NCBI GenBank assembly: GCA_011947345.1
Contig: JAAVTG010000235.1
Coordinates: 25,341-89,340 of the forward strand
Direction: 5' to 3'
Origin: Phytophthora quininea
Taxonomy: Eukaryota > Oomycota > Peronosporomycetes > Peronosporales > Peronosporaceae
Length of the DNA: 64,000 nt
Shown: positions 44,875 to 56,459 of the stretch, piece after piece
How the letters are laid out: each line of letters begins with the position of its first letter
How positions within the stretch are numbered: position 1 is the first letter of the stretch
Translations under genes and position numbers: made by a program
The notes under the pieces: model-generated
Told to the model about the DNA's origin: nothing
The model's input: only the letters and a program-made list of their open reading frames with translations
The model's database searches: none

Positions 44875-47800
44875 TCAGCTTAAAAGTTGACTGGTTTGTA
44901 CATGTTGTTGTGTCATAGGAAGTGGGCCTTGTTCCATTTCCTCTCCAGTTTCGGTAAATCTTATGGAGAGTTTGGTTTCCAAGCCCGTCCAATCTCCGGG
45001 TGAGCCTTGCGCATAGTACACTTGCCGGAGCCCTTCTACTGTCTGGATCACATTTAGGAAGTGATCGAGCGAGGATTTTATCTCCAGTTGTAATTTAGTC
45101 CCCAAAATGGTTGCTATCTCTGGGACGTACGGATACGCACTTAGAATCAATCTTGCGAGTTTATCCGCGTTTTTCGGTGGCATAGTCCCAGTGTCGCAAC
45201 GGCGTCCGACTGTAGTGTATCAATGCCTACATAAAGGCCTCTCGAGTGGATGTAGCCGTCGTCCTCCATCGTACTCTTGCTTTCCTCCAAAACTTTAATC
45301 CAGTTCGCCATCGTTTGTAATGGGGATCCATCTTCCACTCCTCCCGCCAGGTCGTTGCCGTTTGCATGATCCTCCTTCATTGCTAAGTCTCCGTCTGCAT
45401 GGTGTTTTAGCAGCGCCTGGGGGCGTAGGATTAAGCAATCAATTCTGTGCGGCTGCGTCCACTCCAATAAAACAGTAGTTACTCTTCTACTATTGAGAAC
45501 TTCTGCCGGTGAATCCACTGCTCTCATCCAGTTCAAGAGAAGTTCGCTCTGCTCCCATACTGCTGCGTTCCAGGCTTCTGTGAAACTGTCATTGCTGGAA
45601 AAACTAACTCGCTAATTGCCTCCCACTCATTTTGGTGTTGGTCCCACTGATCGAAGTGCAGGTTCCTTTTGTATATGTCGATAGTCGATAGTGTGGAGGG
45701 TGTAATACTTCGCAATCCTTGCTATGTCCCTTTCCTCTTCGTTGGACATCGGCCTGGGGTCCTTCGTTGGCAGGTCCTGTCGGCTTAGTGTCCATTTCGA
45801 TTCTTGCGAATTGGGCAATCACTCTTCGAACTCTGATGCCGTGAACGAGTCCGGTTCCTCGCATTCCAATTGATATTTCCAGCTCTGTAGAGTTTCGCGT
45901 TTCTCTCTAGTGAGTGTCTATATCAATTTTATTTGTGATGGATTATTCCAGTCCGTGTTCAGCAAGTATCTTTGAACACCTGGAAATATCCCGTATACTC
46001 CAGCCGTCGAAAACGTGTGGAGCTCAAGATCCTCCGTATTCCAGAATTCCTCGAAGCTCCTCTTTATCACGTTCATCCAGTTCTGTACTTTGGAGCTGTG
46101 CTTCTAGTTCCTATTCGATATCTAAGGCTGGCTGCACGGCGTCTTCAGTATCGCCTCGTTTTTGCCCTCACCTTGGGTTTGAGAAGAAAGACGTCAAATA
46201 ACTGATGTATGGGACTAATTGCCTAGCTTGGCTGAATGTCATGGTCTGAGCCATGATCTTGGCGTCCAGACACGAGTTATCGGAGAGCTGGTAGTCCTTC
46301 CAGTAGGTTCTGGGAAGCCCAAACGGCGCACAACTTCTCTAATATCGCCTTTGTCGAGACTGACTTCCTCTGCCCGATCGAATAAGAGTTGGTAGTGCCG
46401 TCGAAGCGAGTCGCTCATTTGTGGAATGCTCGAGCTCTCAGCTTTCACGTCGCGGAAGTAGATATCGTTGCGCAGACGCCGTAGTGCACGGAACACAATA
46501 GCCGAGTGAATCTTCCATAGAACCAAGAGCGTTTCCTGACTCGCCCTCCAGTCGTCTTGCACATCCTTCGCAGTTGGGAAAAGCGCAAACCGCCCCTCTA
46601 GCGGCCTCTGAAAGGCAAAGGACCATGGCTCCCATAGCTAAAGACGCATCGAATGCACAGGGGTGTAATCGATAAAGCAATACTTCGCGGATTCTATGGC
46701 GCTTCACTCTCTTCGTGCGGTCACCTTGGGCTTGAGGTGGACTATGATGTTTGCGCGCTAATGCAAATTGCGAAGTGAGTTGCTTAGATGTTAATCTACC
46801 AGTACTCGCTCGGGCTGGCCCTGTGGCAGCCCCAAGGTCTTCGCTCCACCATCTGTTGGCGGAGATTATGAAGACGGCGCGATGACGCGGCGCTGATTAT
46901 GTAGATCCAGTGTTAACGGCCGTAGATGATGCTACTGCTGTTGTTGACGCGGTGCTGGTGATGGCGTTGGCACTGGTGTCGGGCAGGCGTCGTCGTCGTC
47001 GTCGTCGGCTTCGTCGTCTGGGATACTCCACATGGGCTCCTCTTCCCGATATTCTGGAGCCCATTTTCCTCACGGTTCTGTCCTCTTTGTTCCCCCTTCG
47101 AAACTGAGCCGACTGTAGTGCTGAGCCCTATATGTCAGCATCATCGGTAAGTGTCCCCGATCTTCCTAATTATTACGCTCCTTTTGGAGCTGACCGAGCC
47201 ATTTTTGCGTCTTCGCTTGAGTACAGGTATTCTTTTGGCGTTTCTAGAATGTAGTCCTCGGTTGTTCGAACAACGGGCTCGTAGATTTGACAACTTGGTG
47301 GCTGTCCACTGTGTGCATGTACCGCGACAAAAACCGGTCTCTTCAGGGATTTTGCTGCCATTCTGAGCGTCGTATATCCTCCCCATAGGTTTTTCAGAAT
47401 GGTTTCTATATCAAACTGTAAGCGAAGCGGGGCTTTGGGGAGGGCGCGCCAAAAGGAAAGTAACCCCCCGCAGTTCAGGCATGTGAAAACGTCTCCAAGC
47501 TTCCACGGCTGCCCTTCGTCTGCTTCCTTACTATTGCTAGGTTTTACTAATTCTCCTAAACTTTAGCTATTTCTATTCTGTCCTTGAATAGGCTACAAAT
47601 AGAGCCTTTTCAGCCAATCCGGTTACAGTTTCCGATCTCTCCGACGTTGGTTCACCGATGTCGCAAATTAGATCCCTGAGCAACTTGGCCGAAGTGTTGT
47701 TCTTCAACTGCGGGACCGTTCCCGTGTGCGTTCAAAGGATATCATTGCGAATCCCAAGAGAAAACCGTATTCTACTGCTTTTTGAAGTCCTTTTCTTTTT

Positions 47801-48162
47801 GTCATGTGCATGACGGCTTCAGCTCCAGCTGTGGTATCAAAATCCGAGTTGGTCAGTGCCACTGCAATGCTATAGTATCGGTAATTTCCGGTTCCGGGAG
47901 TGGCCACTGCCTTGAGTCCACTTTTCCTCACCGATTCCTCCTTCTCCTTTTCCAGGTTAATGCTTTTCAGTTGATCCGTTAGCGTCCAGTTAATTTCCTT
48001 CGTCAACTTCTTTGCTCCTTCGTACAGCATCCTTTGCTCGCGCTCGTAATGCTTCGGGTAAGGGATCCTGGGTGGCGCTGCCGGTCCGAACATTGCTGGG
48101 CGCTGCTCCTGCTCGTTCACTGGCGATAAGCTCATCAGGTCCACTATTTCTGGTGAGCTCAT
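44875..48162 (-). pseudogene. LINE ORF1-like region, broken
   Basis: A run of minus-strand frames ending just before ORF2. The most protein-like piece is 48162-47704 (MSSPEIVDLMSLSPVNEQEQ, then a Lys/Glu-rich helix). Others are 47361-47173 (KRPVFVAVHAHSGQPPSCQI), 46707-46239 with a Cys cluster (CAFPNCEGCARRL), and 45183-44875. Whether they all belong to one ORF1 is uncertain; some could come from a second element. Confidence 0.4.
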
Positions 48163-48540
48163 GAGGGTTTCTCATTTCAGGTTTCTGGTCATTTGTATCT
48201 TGCTCCTGCCGGTGTTCGGGTGACTCACTATTTGCATGATCCTGGTTCAGGGGTTATCTTCTCAGCAGCGTAGCTGATCCTTGTTTTTTTACTTTCTTTT
48301 TATTTATTTGCGTGATCCATTCACTTTCGTTCGCTGTCCTGTTGTCGTCCTGTTCTTGAGAGACCCTCAGCTCTAGGTGATCGTCCTCCTCGTCTTGTTC
48401 CGCCTTCGTAGAGGCGCCGAGTTTTTTTCATCTGTCTCCACATTGTTTCCGATTCTTGGAAGCTCGTCACCGTTGCCTGTTTCTTGCGGAACCTCTCCAG
48501 CTCTGCTGCCGTTACCGTAATACTAGTGACGCACACGCAG

Positions 48541-49683
48541 CAGACAACCGAGCGAGCACCATCTCAAGAGCAGTAGTAGAAGAACGCAGAAGACGCGAGT
48601 GTTGCCCACGGAGAGCGTTTGGGATTGAGGAGGGAAAACCTCAAGCGGCGCCACCTCCCCCTCTCAGTTATCTGCCACTAACAGCACTACAATATAGTAT
48701 ATGCATACTCAACTGAAGACGCTTGTCCCTGGCGAAGCTCGACAATGCTTTGCTTTCAACTCTTTACAAATACACCTCGATGAATACTTCCACGCGTCTG
48801 GGTTGGCTATACTTCTGATTGCGGTGTGGTCGGGGATGCCACAACAATAGCACGGTGGTGCTGGACTGGATTCGACATGATTGATCGATGCCCCGGGTCT
48901 TCATGGCCCGGACACCTGTGCACTAGGTAGTAAAAAGCAAACTGAAAAATATATTCACCGAGTTAGTTCTCGTTCCTTGGCTCCCGCTGGTTTCTCCTTA
49001 CCTTTGGTCTCTCCATACGCAATATGTAGCTCATTCGATGGGCTGAGTTCTCTGGGATCTCACCTCTATGTCTGTGTTTGTGTCTGGGCCGATCGGATCT
49101 CAGTTCTGGTTTCTTGGGTGGCGAGCCAGTCGCCGCGTCCAGATCAATGGTATATAAGAAGTTTTGAACCTTTCCAGTTAATGTAGGATAAGAGTATTTG
49201 GCACGGATACCCAAACCTCCAGTCTAAAACGTTGCGCATTTGGTCCATTTGGTCCAATAACGGGGCAGGATTTAAGATAATTGCTCTAATTCAGCTAATA
49301 GCATCCATTTATGGTTAGGATCTCGATATTCCCACTTATTCATGGGATTGTCCGGAAATTTTGTGTAGTACTGGATAAGTTGTCATAGTGAAATCAAGAC
49401 AATTGGCTCCATTTCTGGATAATAGCCCATCGTCCCGGAAGCGATCTTAATTCAAAAATAGCGAGAAGACGTTGACTAGTTCACTTCTCAATTAGAATCC
49501 TGCACGACTCACGATGCGGATAGCATCTCGAGGGATCGATACTCCCGCTGGCGCTATCGGGCAAGAGGTAGCAGCAGAGAAGCTGTTTGATGAATTTTTA
49601 AATTCTATGGGCATGGCTACAGCTGACCTTGATCGAATGCATAGCTTTCATAGTGATACTGGTTTGCCAACTCAAAATTTCTA
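48541..49683. other. No gene resolved
   Basis: Short open frames only (for example 48881-49186) with no motif. The stretch is AT-richer than the flanks and is probably old transposon debris. Confidence 0.4.
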
Positions 49684-50403
49684 GGCTGCGTACTGCCATT
49701 CCGCTGCAATGATCCGACGGATTGTCCGTTCAGCTGTTTTGTTTGCAGTGCACGATTTCACTGCTCACCGATCCGCCAGTTTGAGCTGTCAAATGTAATT
49801 AAGACCGAGAGCATCAAAAGCAAACGTGTATTTAGTTGTAGAGGAGACAACCTGCCTTGCTGAACTACAGCGTTTTTACTGGAAATCCGTGTTGCCCGCC
49901 AAAACCTCCTGGACAAAGTAGAATCTACACTCGTCGTCCATGCCGCAGTACATCGTTGCGGTGTTCGGGTTTATCGCCAGCAGTTATATAAACCGGAAAC
50001 GTGCAGCCACCTCAATCGTGCTCGCTAGCTGGTCCTTGAACTCTTTGATCGCAACGTCAGACCGCGAAAGTTTGCACATACGATCGGATACGTTCTCGTC
50101 GTTGAAGGCATCGACGTTGGCGTCGTTCGGGCTGACAGGCGACAGTAATTGCGAATCTTGCGACGCCAAGTGAGTAGTTCGACATGACTTCGTGATCCCG
50201 GAAGGTGTGTTTTGCTACTGATTCCAAAGATGCTATACTAACTAAATGTTCACTGTTTGCAACAGGAAAATATCACCTAGGTGTTGCTACTCCTGGCTCG
50301 AGGAACTGCAGGGACCGAGGTTGGAATGAATGGAATCTCTATTCCATGGCGAATTCCGAACTAATTGCTATCAAACCACCCTCCCGAGGGGTTTCTCCCA
50401 AGG

Positions 50404-52712
50404 AAGATTTTTTTCGGGTCGAATACTGGTCTGGTCGGCTAACTTGGTCTGCTCAGAACCCCAACCAAAACACGCGGTCCCGACCAAAGCTACTTAGTAT
50501 GAAATGAATGCGAAGTGTATTACAGCGAGCTTAGCCGTCCTGGAGTAGCGCCGCCTACAACGACGCTGCATCGGCCACATCATCGTCCTGCTCACTGTTA
50601 TCCACTTCTCCGTCGTAGTCGTAGGAGACGTCGGGAAAGTAGTCGTCAGGGTATGCGGTCTCGACGGAGTTTCTTTCCTCGTCCGAGCTACTAGAGCTCG
50701 CCTGCATGCTACCACCGCTTGAATTGTCGCCATTGCCGATAGCACTTGGATCATCGCTGTCGCTGGCACCGCTCGGCCCCTCGTCGTCGCTGCTCTCACT
50801 GCTGGACGGCTCAACAGCAACAACGTTTTCACAGTCTTCTTCCTCGGATAGACCCTCAAAGGAGTCGAAGTCGATCGGCTCTGGAAGCTCGTACCGGAGG
50901 TCCGCAGGCTGCTGTTCCTTGGACTTACTTTTACGACCCCCTTGCGCTTGGGTGTTTTAGCATTCTTCTTCGTGCCTTTCGAGCGGCGGCCTACACCAAC
51001 TTCACTAAGTTTCTTCACGTAGCTCTGAGAAATACTTCGGATCACTGATACAAAGGTGACGATGCTTGGGTGGAAAGTTGGGAACGAGTTGTTTAGCTCT
51101 CGGTGAATGCGCTCGAGTGGGTTATTTGTGCGGGCGACAAGAGCGTTTCTCAGCCCGTGTACATTCCACTCCTCGACGTGGTACATCCCCAGCCAAGTTG
51201 AGCGGAAGTAGGCCCAGAAGCCGGCCCATTTTGCATGCAAGTACTGGATGGCTTTGGCTCGGCAACGACGACGAATTTCTATCTTCACCCATTTGATGCC
51301 CTTCCCTGGAACGTGCTGCGGGTCGATGACCGTGAGCATGTCCAGCACGCCAGGTTGCATCGCGACCCGGATCTCCTCCTTTGGGAGATGATCTCGCTGC
51401 TTTATGTGCCGGCGAATGGCTTGCTTTAGGTGAAAGAGACACCCGATAATCTCAGCGTTTGGGAACTCGTTTCGAGCAGCGTCGATCATTGGCCGCTCAA
51501 AATCACACACGATCTCTGCAGGAGCGAGCTTCTCGCCCGTGTCCCGGTATATCAACTCCAGGACGTCGAAATACATATCACCGTGCTTACCCGTGCACAG
51601 AACGAAGTAAACGGGCACATACAGCTTCATCGCTCGATCGTCCACCATGACGATCGTGCATTGCTTGAACCCACGAGGTACACAGCGGAAGGTGCCATCG
51701 ATGAAGATGGATACGCCATGGTACATAAGCAACTGGCGGAGCTCGGGATGCGCCCAGCCAATGATTCGCTCGGACTTCAAGGTAGGATCCGTGTTGGGCC
51801 GTGAAATGTGAAACTGGAAGAACGACAGGTTCTTGTCTTAACCCATTGAGAGCGGAGGAACTTCGACCATTCCTAGCAGATGCGAGCCGTAGTGCTTGCG
51901 GCGCGAGCGGCACACCCGACGGATGACTTGTTTTTCGGTAAGGCCAGTGCGAATGACACCGTCCTCTGGGTAGAGTTCTGTGCTAGTGGCGCGCCAAATA
52001 TCCTGAGCAGGTGTAGATCATTCAGCGCCAGCTCTTCCACCAGTTCCTTCATGCGACGAGTCACGTCAACAACTTCTGATTGATCATCTTGACTGCGAAC
52101 GACGCAGGTGTGGGTGTTCACAAGCTCGTAGCCGCGAACGTCCGGTCTGATGCAAAGCTGATCTTTGCATTTTGAGCGACGACGGTAGAAGATGCAGCGG
52201 AAGGTTATTTTCCGCGTTGAGGCCCAAGCACGAGTGTATCTAAATCCCCGTGGTGGAGCACCGTTTTCTTCCTGGACTTCTTCGCTTTTTAGGTGTCGAC
52301 CGGGATCCAGACACACCACGAGGACAACCGCCATTAGCAGCTCGGTGCGAGGTCGAGTGCCGTGCCATAGCTGAACGTTTGAGGTTCTTGCGCGCGAGCT
52401 GGAGACGGAAAGACGGTAGGTGGCTGCGTAGTGAGCGCAAAACGAGTAGTGGTAGTGCATGGAACACTCACGCTTCATTCACTTAATTATAGCGTTCTCA
52501 CACGGTTGCTGCAGGATCGTACGCAATCTCTCCACTCGATCGCATGCACATTAAGCGCTGCTGCCGCTGCTGCATGATCGCATCTAAACTCTTCACTGAA
52601 TCGCATGCATGCTAAGATCAACCACGCGAGCTTATCCCCGACCCACTCCAAAGTTTTTAATACCAGACCAAACTACTCAACCAGACCAGTATTCGATCCG
52701 AAAAAGTCAACC
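50404..52712 (-). mobile_element. Mutator-like element (MULE) inside the solo LTR
   Basis: 2.3-kb insertion with a 10-bp direct duplication TCTCCCAAGG (50394-50403 and 52713-52722); 9-10 bp is the signature length for MULEs. Its ends carry an imperfect inverted repeat around CGGRTCGAATACTGGTCTGG (50415-50434 and, inverted, 52682-52702). It encodes a transposase on the minus strand. The empty target site is preserved in the paralogous LTR at 59445-59639. Confidence 0.87.
50494..52478 (-). CDS. MULE transposase
   Basis: The N-terminal part (52478-51873) holds a FLYWCH/WRKY-type finger region: RCIFYRRRSKCKDQLCIRPD, then THTC. The catalytic part (51780-50494) shows the MULE DDE pattern: D in GVSIFIDGTFRCVP, D in AEIVCDFERPMIDAARNEFP, the C-x3-H motif GCLFHLKQAIRRH, and E in TNNPLERIHRELNNSFPTFH. 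The two parts are in different frames, with a stop at about 51840, so at least one shift is needed to join them. From about 51000 the reading becomes Ser/Arg/Thr-rich, which probably reflects another shift out of an acidic tail. Confidence 0.8.
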
Positions 52713-53329
52713 TCTCCCAAGGGCGGCGAAACCACTAACCGCGAGCTCCTGGTAAAATAGGTCGGTAACGGACCATCGCCGTACCGCCGGCAACACTAGG
52801 AGACGCTGGTTATGCCTTAACCAGGCACACGTTGACGCCATACAGAGGCGTCAGGTACCACCTAAAGGAATTTGGCCAGGGAAGTCAAAACCACAGACGA
52901 AGGAAGAGCTTTTAATCTGCGGCACTCATTGTTGCGCAACGTCATCGAAAGGACCTACGGCTCCATCAAAAGAAATTCCCGATCCTCCAATCGATACCCA
53001 ACTACGAGCTGGGCGCGCAGGTGGGCCTCGTGCAAGCCACGTTTGCGATCCACAATTTCATTCGTTGCCGTAAAGATGAATTTGCGGACAGGGAGCTTCA
53101 GAACAGCCGTGCGAGGGAAGAAGACAACACGGAGGCCGCACAAAGAGCTGCTGGAACTGACGAGATGGACGACGCATCAGTGAAACAGGCTCGCCATAAG
53201 GTAGCACCCGATATGTGGCGAAGCCACCTCGTATTCGTACCTGGTAGAGATGGCGAGGTTGTTGTCTAATAGCATTCGTTCATGAAACAAAAGTTCGCGT
53301 TGGAAATTATGTGTTCAAAAGGCAGCTCG

Positions 53330-53517
53330 CGCTCAATCCGCTGGATCAATCCGCTATCTGCCGGAATTCGGGAGGATTGAATCCGCTGGAATATGGCCAT
53401 TTATCCGCTCGAATTATATGCAGTACGCGCAAGCCGATCGGCCGTTCCGCTGGAAAGAAAATTCCGCCGGAATTGGCCCCATTCCGCTGGAATTTGGCAC
53501 TGCAGTACGCACCCCTA
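53330..53517. repeat. Irregular repeats of a palindromic TTCCGCTGGAA motif
   Basis: The motif ATTCCGCTGGAAT and variants (ATCCGCTGGAT, TTCCGCCGGAA) recur about seven times on both strands in under 200 bp, next to TGCAGTACGC. This lies at the right end of the Harbinger element and may be its subterminal repeat array. Confidence 0.6.
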
Positions 53518-53588
53518 CTCTTGCTAACAGCGTTTTCAATATTTATACAGACTAGAAAGAGTGACAGGGCACGCGCAGCCGATGGCCT

Positions 53589-55160
53589 TTGGCGAAATCA
53601 ACAGCTCTAGGTTACTATTCTCAAGTGGTCAACATGTTCCGTGTACGCAACACCTCGTCTTTATCAGACGCTAAACGAATTGCCAAAATTCGCGACAAAA
53701 TGTCGAGTCACGTCGAGGAGAGAAATCTACGAGCTAACGTGCAAACTAGTGATGCTCCTGGATGTACTGTTGACGATCTGAGTGCCCTTGTGGAATATTT
53801 GGTGACACACGCCAATGTGGCGACAGGCTTAAAGGCTGTGCACGATGCAGCTCTTTTGACGATGATGTGGCATACATTTGGTAGAGCTATTGATACGTGC
53901 TTTGCTAGAAAGCAGCAGAGGAGCTTTTCCTTCATATTGCACGAGTGAAGACTTCTGTGGTTCAAGGTGTGTCTATATTCAAGGCCACCGACCGATGGCA
54001 GCAATGCATGCTGCACGCTTTCGGCTTGCTCTTCATTTGCTATGATGAGCCATCTGAGCATCTCTTCCCGCTTGCTCCTCGCTTTGCCGAGTCAGATCTC
54101 CCCAGGAAGAGGTGCTCTTGTACTGGGCAAGTCGGAAAGACGACGAAGGTGAGAAACAGCCTCCTCAAAAACGAGAGCGAAAGCGTCCAAACGAAGCAAG
54201 TTACATCACCAAAATCATGCGAGATGTGTTGAAGTCGATGCCACCCGTCACCAGCCGCGAGGTCACACCAAACATGACCAGCCACTCGCTGTGGCGAGGA
54301 GCTGCCGCGTATGCCGATGCATCATCAAAGCTGGCGATCCAATGGATCTCGACTCGTGGCGCATGGCTGCTTGAGTCTCTCACAAAAGCCTTCGCCTACA
54401 TTGGAACAACGACAAAAGAAGATCAGTCTGTCGCAAAGTATTGGCCGGGTATCAATCTCCTGACTTACCAGTGTCGACGCCGTCGATTCGAGATCTCCAG
54501 CACCGCCTTTCAGTTACTGAGTACGGGCAGCTCATCACTCTGCGGAATGAGCTGTACCGCTGCGTGCCTGGATTTTAAGACGCCCGCTTCAATGTGGCTC
54601 TTGATGTCTTGGACGCGATGTTCGCGCCCCTCTTGACGCACTTGGAGGAAGCCTTGGCGGCTACGACTAAGGCGAACGCCATAGCATCTGTGTCGCGCTA
54701 TCGCTTCCAACTAGAGCGCAGTCTTGAGGCCACGAACACCAGTTTGTGCTCCTGTATAACGCTGCGCACATGTTGCTCTTGGGGCGAGCACTTGAGGGCA
54801 AACTGGAGAGCAACAAACCATGCGCAGGTCGGCCACGTCGTTGCTGGCGGTGACTCACTCCTCTCGTCAACCCTGGAAAATATGTTAGCGCAACTTGTCA
54901 GCATCAACGAACGGCTCGCAAGGCTAGAGGATGCCTACGCAAGGGTCCCCACGGAGGCAACGAACGGCGCGAGTGCAAGTTCGTGTCACGTGGTAGTGTT
55001 TGTAGTAGCAGGAAAATTGTCAACTGAGTGTATTTGCTGTTGGTTAAGACTTGTTGGTCTGCTCTTGCGCCCCTGTGGACTCCTTGGTTCTTTTGGCACT
55101 GTTCTTCAACGCCAACCAACAACTACACATGCACGCGGCCGATACCATACAACGTACACT
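53589..55160 (+). mobile_element. Crypton-type tyrosine recombinase element
   Basis: A frame opening around 53589 reads KSTALGYYSQVVNMFRVR and AALLTMMWHTFGRAIDTCFA, which contains the box I Arg (HTFGRA). The next frame holds KTSVVQGVSIFKATDRWQQC, MLHAFGLLFICYD, and then NMTSHSLWRGAAAYADA (box II region) followed by AFAYIGTTTKEDQSVAKYW, with a candidate catalytic Tyr. A coiled-coil C-terminus follows (STLENMLAQLVSINERLARL). Layout and motifs match oomycete Crypton recombinases, which move DNA without RNA. Frame changes at about 53948, 54110 and 54590 break it as read, and the box II Arg expected after HSL is Trp here. Element ends were not located. Confidence 0.65.
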
Positions 55161-56389
55161 TAATGTACCATCGTTTCGAATGCCCAGCCGTGCTGCACGA
55201 CAGTATGACTCAGACTCGCTCTTCATCCATCATGTGCGGCTGACTCACAGTTCGCTTCCAGTTTCTGCTGAGCGCGCGATCCCCCCACTCGCTACTGCAA
55301 CCATGCTAGCTGGAACTGAGGAGAGGCAGAGGAAGCTTGGCTTCGCGTAGTCACAGGCATGTAGAAGTAGGAGACGAGTTTGCGGGGAACGTCCGCAGCG
55401 TTGGGGGTGGAGGGCGATGTACGCACTGGACAGACAAGTCTGAAGTGATTACTCGCCAGCAGGGAGTACTGCAGGCCTCCACCCCTTTGGCACAATGTGT
55501 ATTCAAACAGATAGCGACATACTGATAGGATCCCAGATACGACCTCGTGTCGTACCATGCATTCCGATTCTTACAGCACACTGGCACGACCACCTCCGCG
55601 GTGAGTCTGCCTATCTCACAGGAACGCTCTTGAATTGGTACACCAACCGTATCTGGTAAACTGTGCAAGGGAAAAACAAACGAGCAGAAGTTAAAGCGGC
55701 CGTCAACATCATGTTCATACTTTACTAGAAGCCCATTAGGATACCGCAGGAGCCGAGCCGAGCTGGAGCTGCTGGAGCGCTGGGGCACCAGGGCTGGAAG
55801 GATGATCTCTGTACCCTCGCCTTGGCCATGGATAAAGCCGCAAATGACCACCTGCATTCGCTCGACCACAAGAGGTTGACCCGCGAGGCTTCGTCATTGC
55901 GCAAACTCTGGCGCCAGTTGCGCCAGTCACACCCCAACGCATACAAGTCGCTTGCTGTCACGAGTACAGCTCGTGTTTTATCGAGCGTGCGCTCAAATTG
56001 GCTCGGACTCGTCCTCACCAACCTCGGTGCAAGATCTCATCAGTTATTGAGGCACCATCGCATTCGAGTTCCCTATTGCTGGCGGCTACTTCGTCGTTAG
56101 TTGCAACAGCTTCGCTCTGTCTAGAATTTGCCAAGGTAATACAACTACAGCTATTCTACGCCTGGTCAGCAAGACCCAGCGGGGTTCTACCGCTTTATCG
56201 ACTACACGTAAGTGCTTTCACAAGTAATGTCATGACACTTGCCGCCCAATACCTTGCGCTCAAAGACAACGGCGACGTGGTAGATTCGTGCACTCCAGCA
56301 TCGCACTTGTGGGCAGCTCAGACTTGGTTTAGTAGCTCCGTTCCTGCGTACAAACGTCACGACACACAACACACGTCACGGTTACAGGA
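55161..56389. other. No gene resolved
   Basis: Several overlapping open frames (minus 55869-55351, plus 55998-56408) but no known motif. A GTAATA donor at 56135 and a GTAAGT donor at 56210 with acceptor-like CAG at about 56170 hint at an unrecognised plus-strand gene containing a small exon (QDPAGFYRFIDYT). Confidence 0.3.
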
Positions 56390-56459
56390 TTCCCCCGGCT
56401 GGACTTGAACCAGCGGCCTGGGAGCAGAGCTCCCCGCTCTACAGCTGAGCTACGGGGGG
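56390..56459 (-). tRNA. tRNA-like gene, anticodon loop short (possibly Gln-CTG)
   Basis: Folds as acceptor stem CCCCCCG/CGGGGGA (six of seven pairs), TA, D arm GCTC-AGCTGTA-GAGC, anticodon stem GGGAG/CTCCC, variable AGGCC, perfect T arm GCTGG-TTCAAGT-CCAGC, then A. The loop between the anticodon stems is only CTCTG (5 nt rather than 7). Read from the conserved T33 this would give CTG (Gln) with positions 37-38 missing. An alternative register gives TCT with a non-T position 33. The A and B box regions look conserved, so it may be a true gene with a read error or a tRNA pseudogene. Confidence 0.6.

Larger units (their letters stand above)
43080..48540 (-). mobile_element. Decayed LINE (non-LTR retrotransposon)
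   Basis: Minus-strand remains of a two-ORF element: a degraded ORF1 region to the right (48540-44875) and an endonuclease-RT region to the left (44873-43080). Many stops and shifts exist in both. The 3' end with RNase H and the A-tail is not visible, so the copy may be truncated. Boundaries are approximate. Confidence 0.6.
50282..52795 (+). repeat. Solo LTR carrying a MULE insertion
   Basis: The two outer pieces, 50282-50403 and 52723-52795, join to a 195-bp unit TGTTGCTACTCC...GCCGGCAACA that matches the uninterrupted copy at 59445-59639. TG...CA ends and a perfect 5-bp duplication CTAGG (50277-50281 and 52796-52800) identify it as a solo LTR of an LTR retrotransposon whose body is not in this window. 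Confidence 0.82.
50267..53269 (+). pseudogene. Harbinger transposase C-terminal half, split by insertion
   Basis: After an acceptor-like TTTGCAACAG (ending 50266) the frame reads GKYHLG, is cut by the insertion 50282-52795, and resumes with LGDAGYALTRHTLTPYRGVR, RYHLKEF (52796 on). It continues LFNLRHSLLRNVIERTYG (with the catalytic-region E), then after a one-base shift in AAA 52973-52975 PILQSIPNYELGAQVGLVQA and IHNFIR, and ends at 53269. These are the end blocks of DDE_4 transposases. The N-terminal half is not visible. Confidence 0.75.
49684..53517 (+). mobile_element. PIF/Harbinger-like element broken by nested insertions
   Basis: A plus-strand Harbinger transposase C-terminus (about 50267-53269) is interrupted at a CTAGG site by a solo LTR that itself carries a MULE. 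Candidate outer ends share TGCGTACTGC: AGGCTGCGTACTGCC at 49683-49697 and, inverted, the end at about 53517 (GGGGTGCGTACTGCAGTGCC on the minus strand). The two ends match only partly beyond this core, so the boundaries are tentative. The transposase coding itself is firm. Confidence 0.55.

Noticed and set aside
47141..47386. An independent small gene on the minus strand
   Set aside because: It lies in line with other decayed LINE ORF1-like pieces and has frames on both strands without conserved features.
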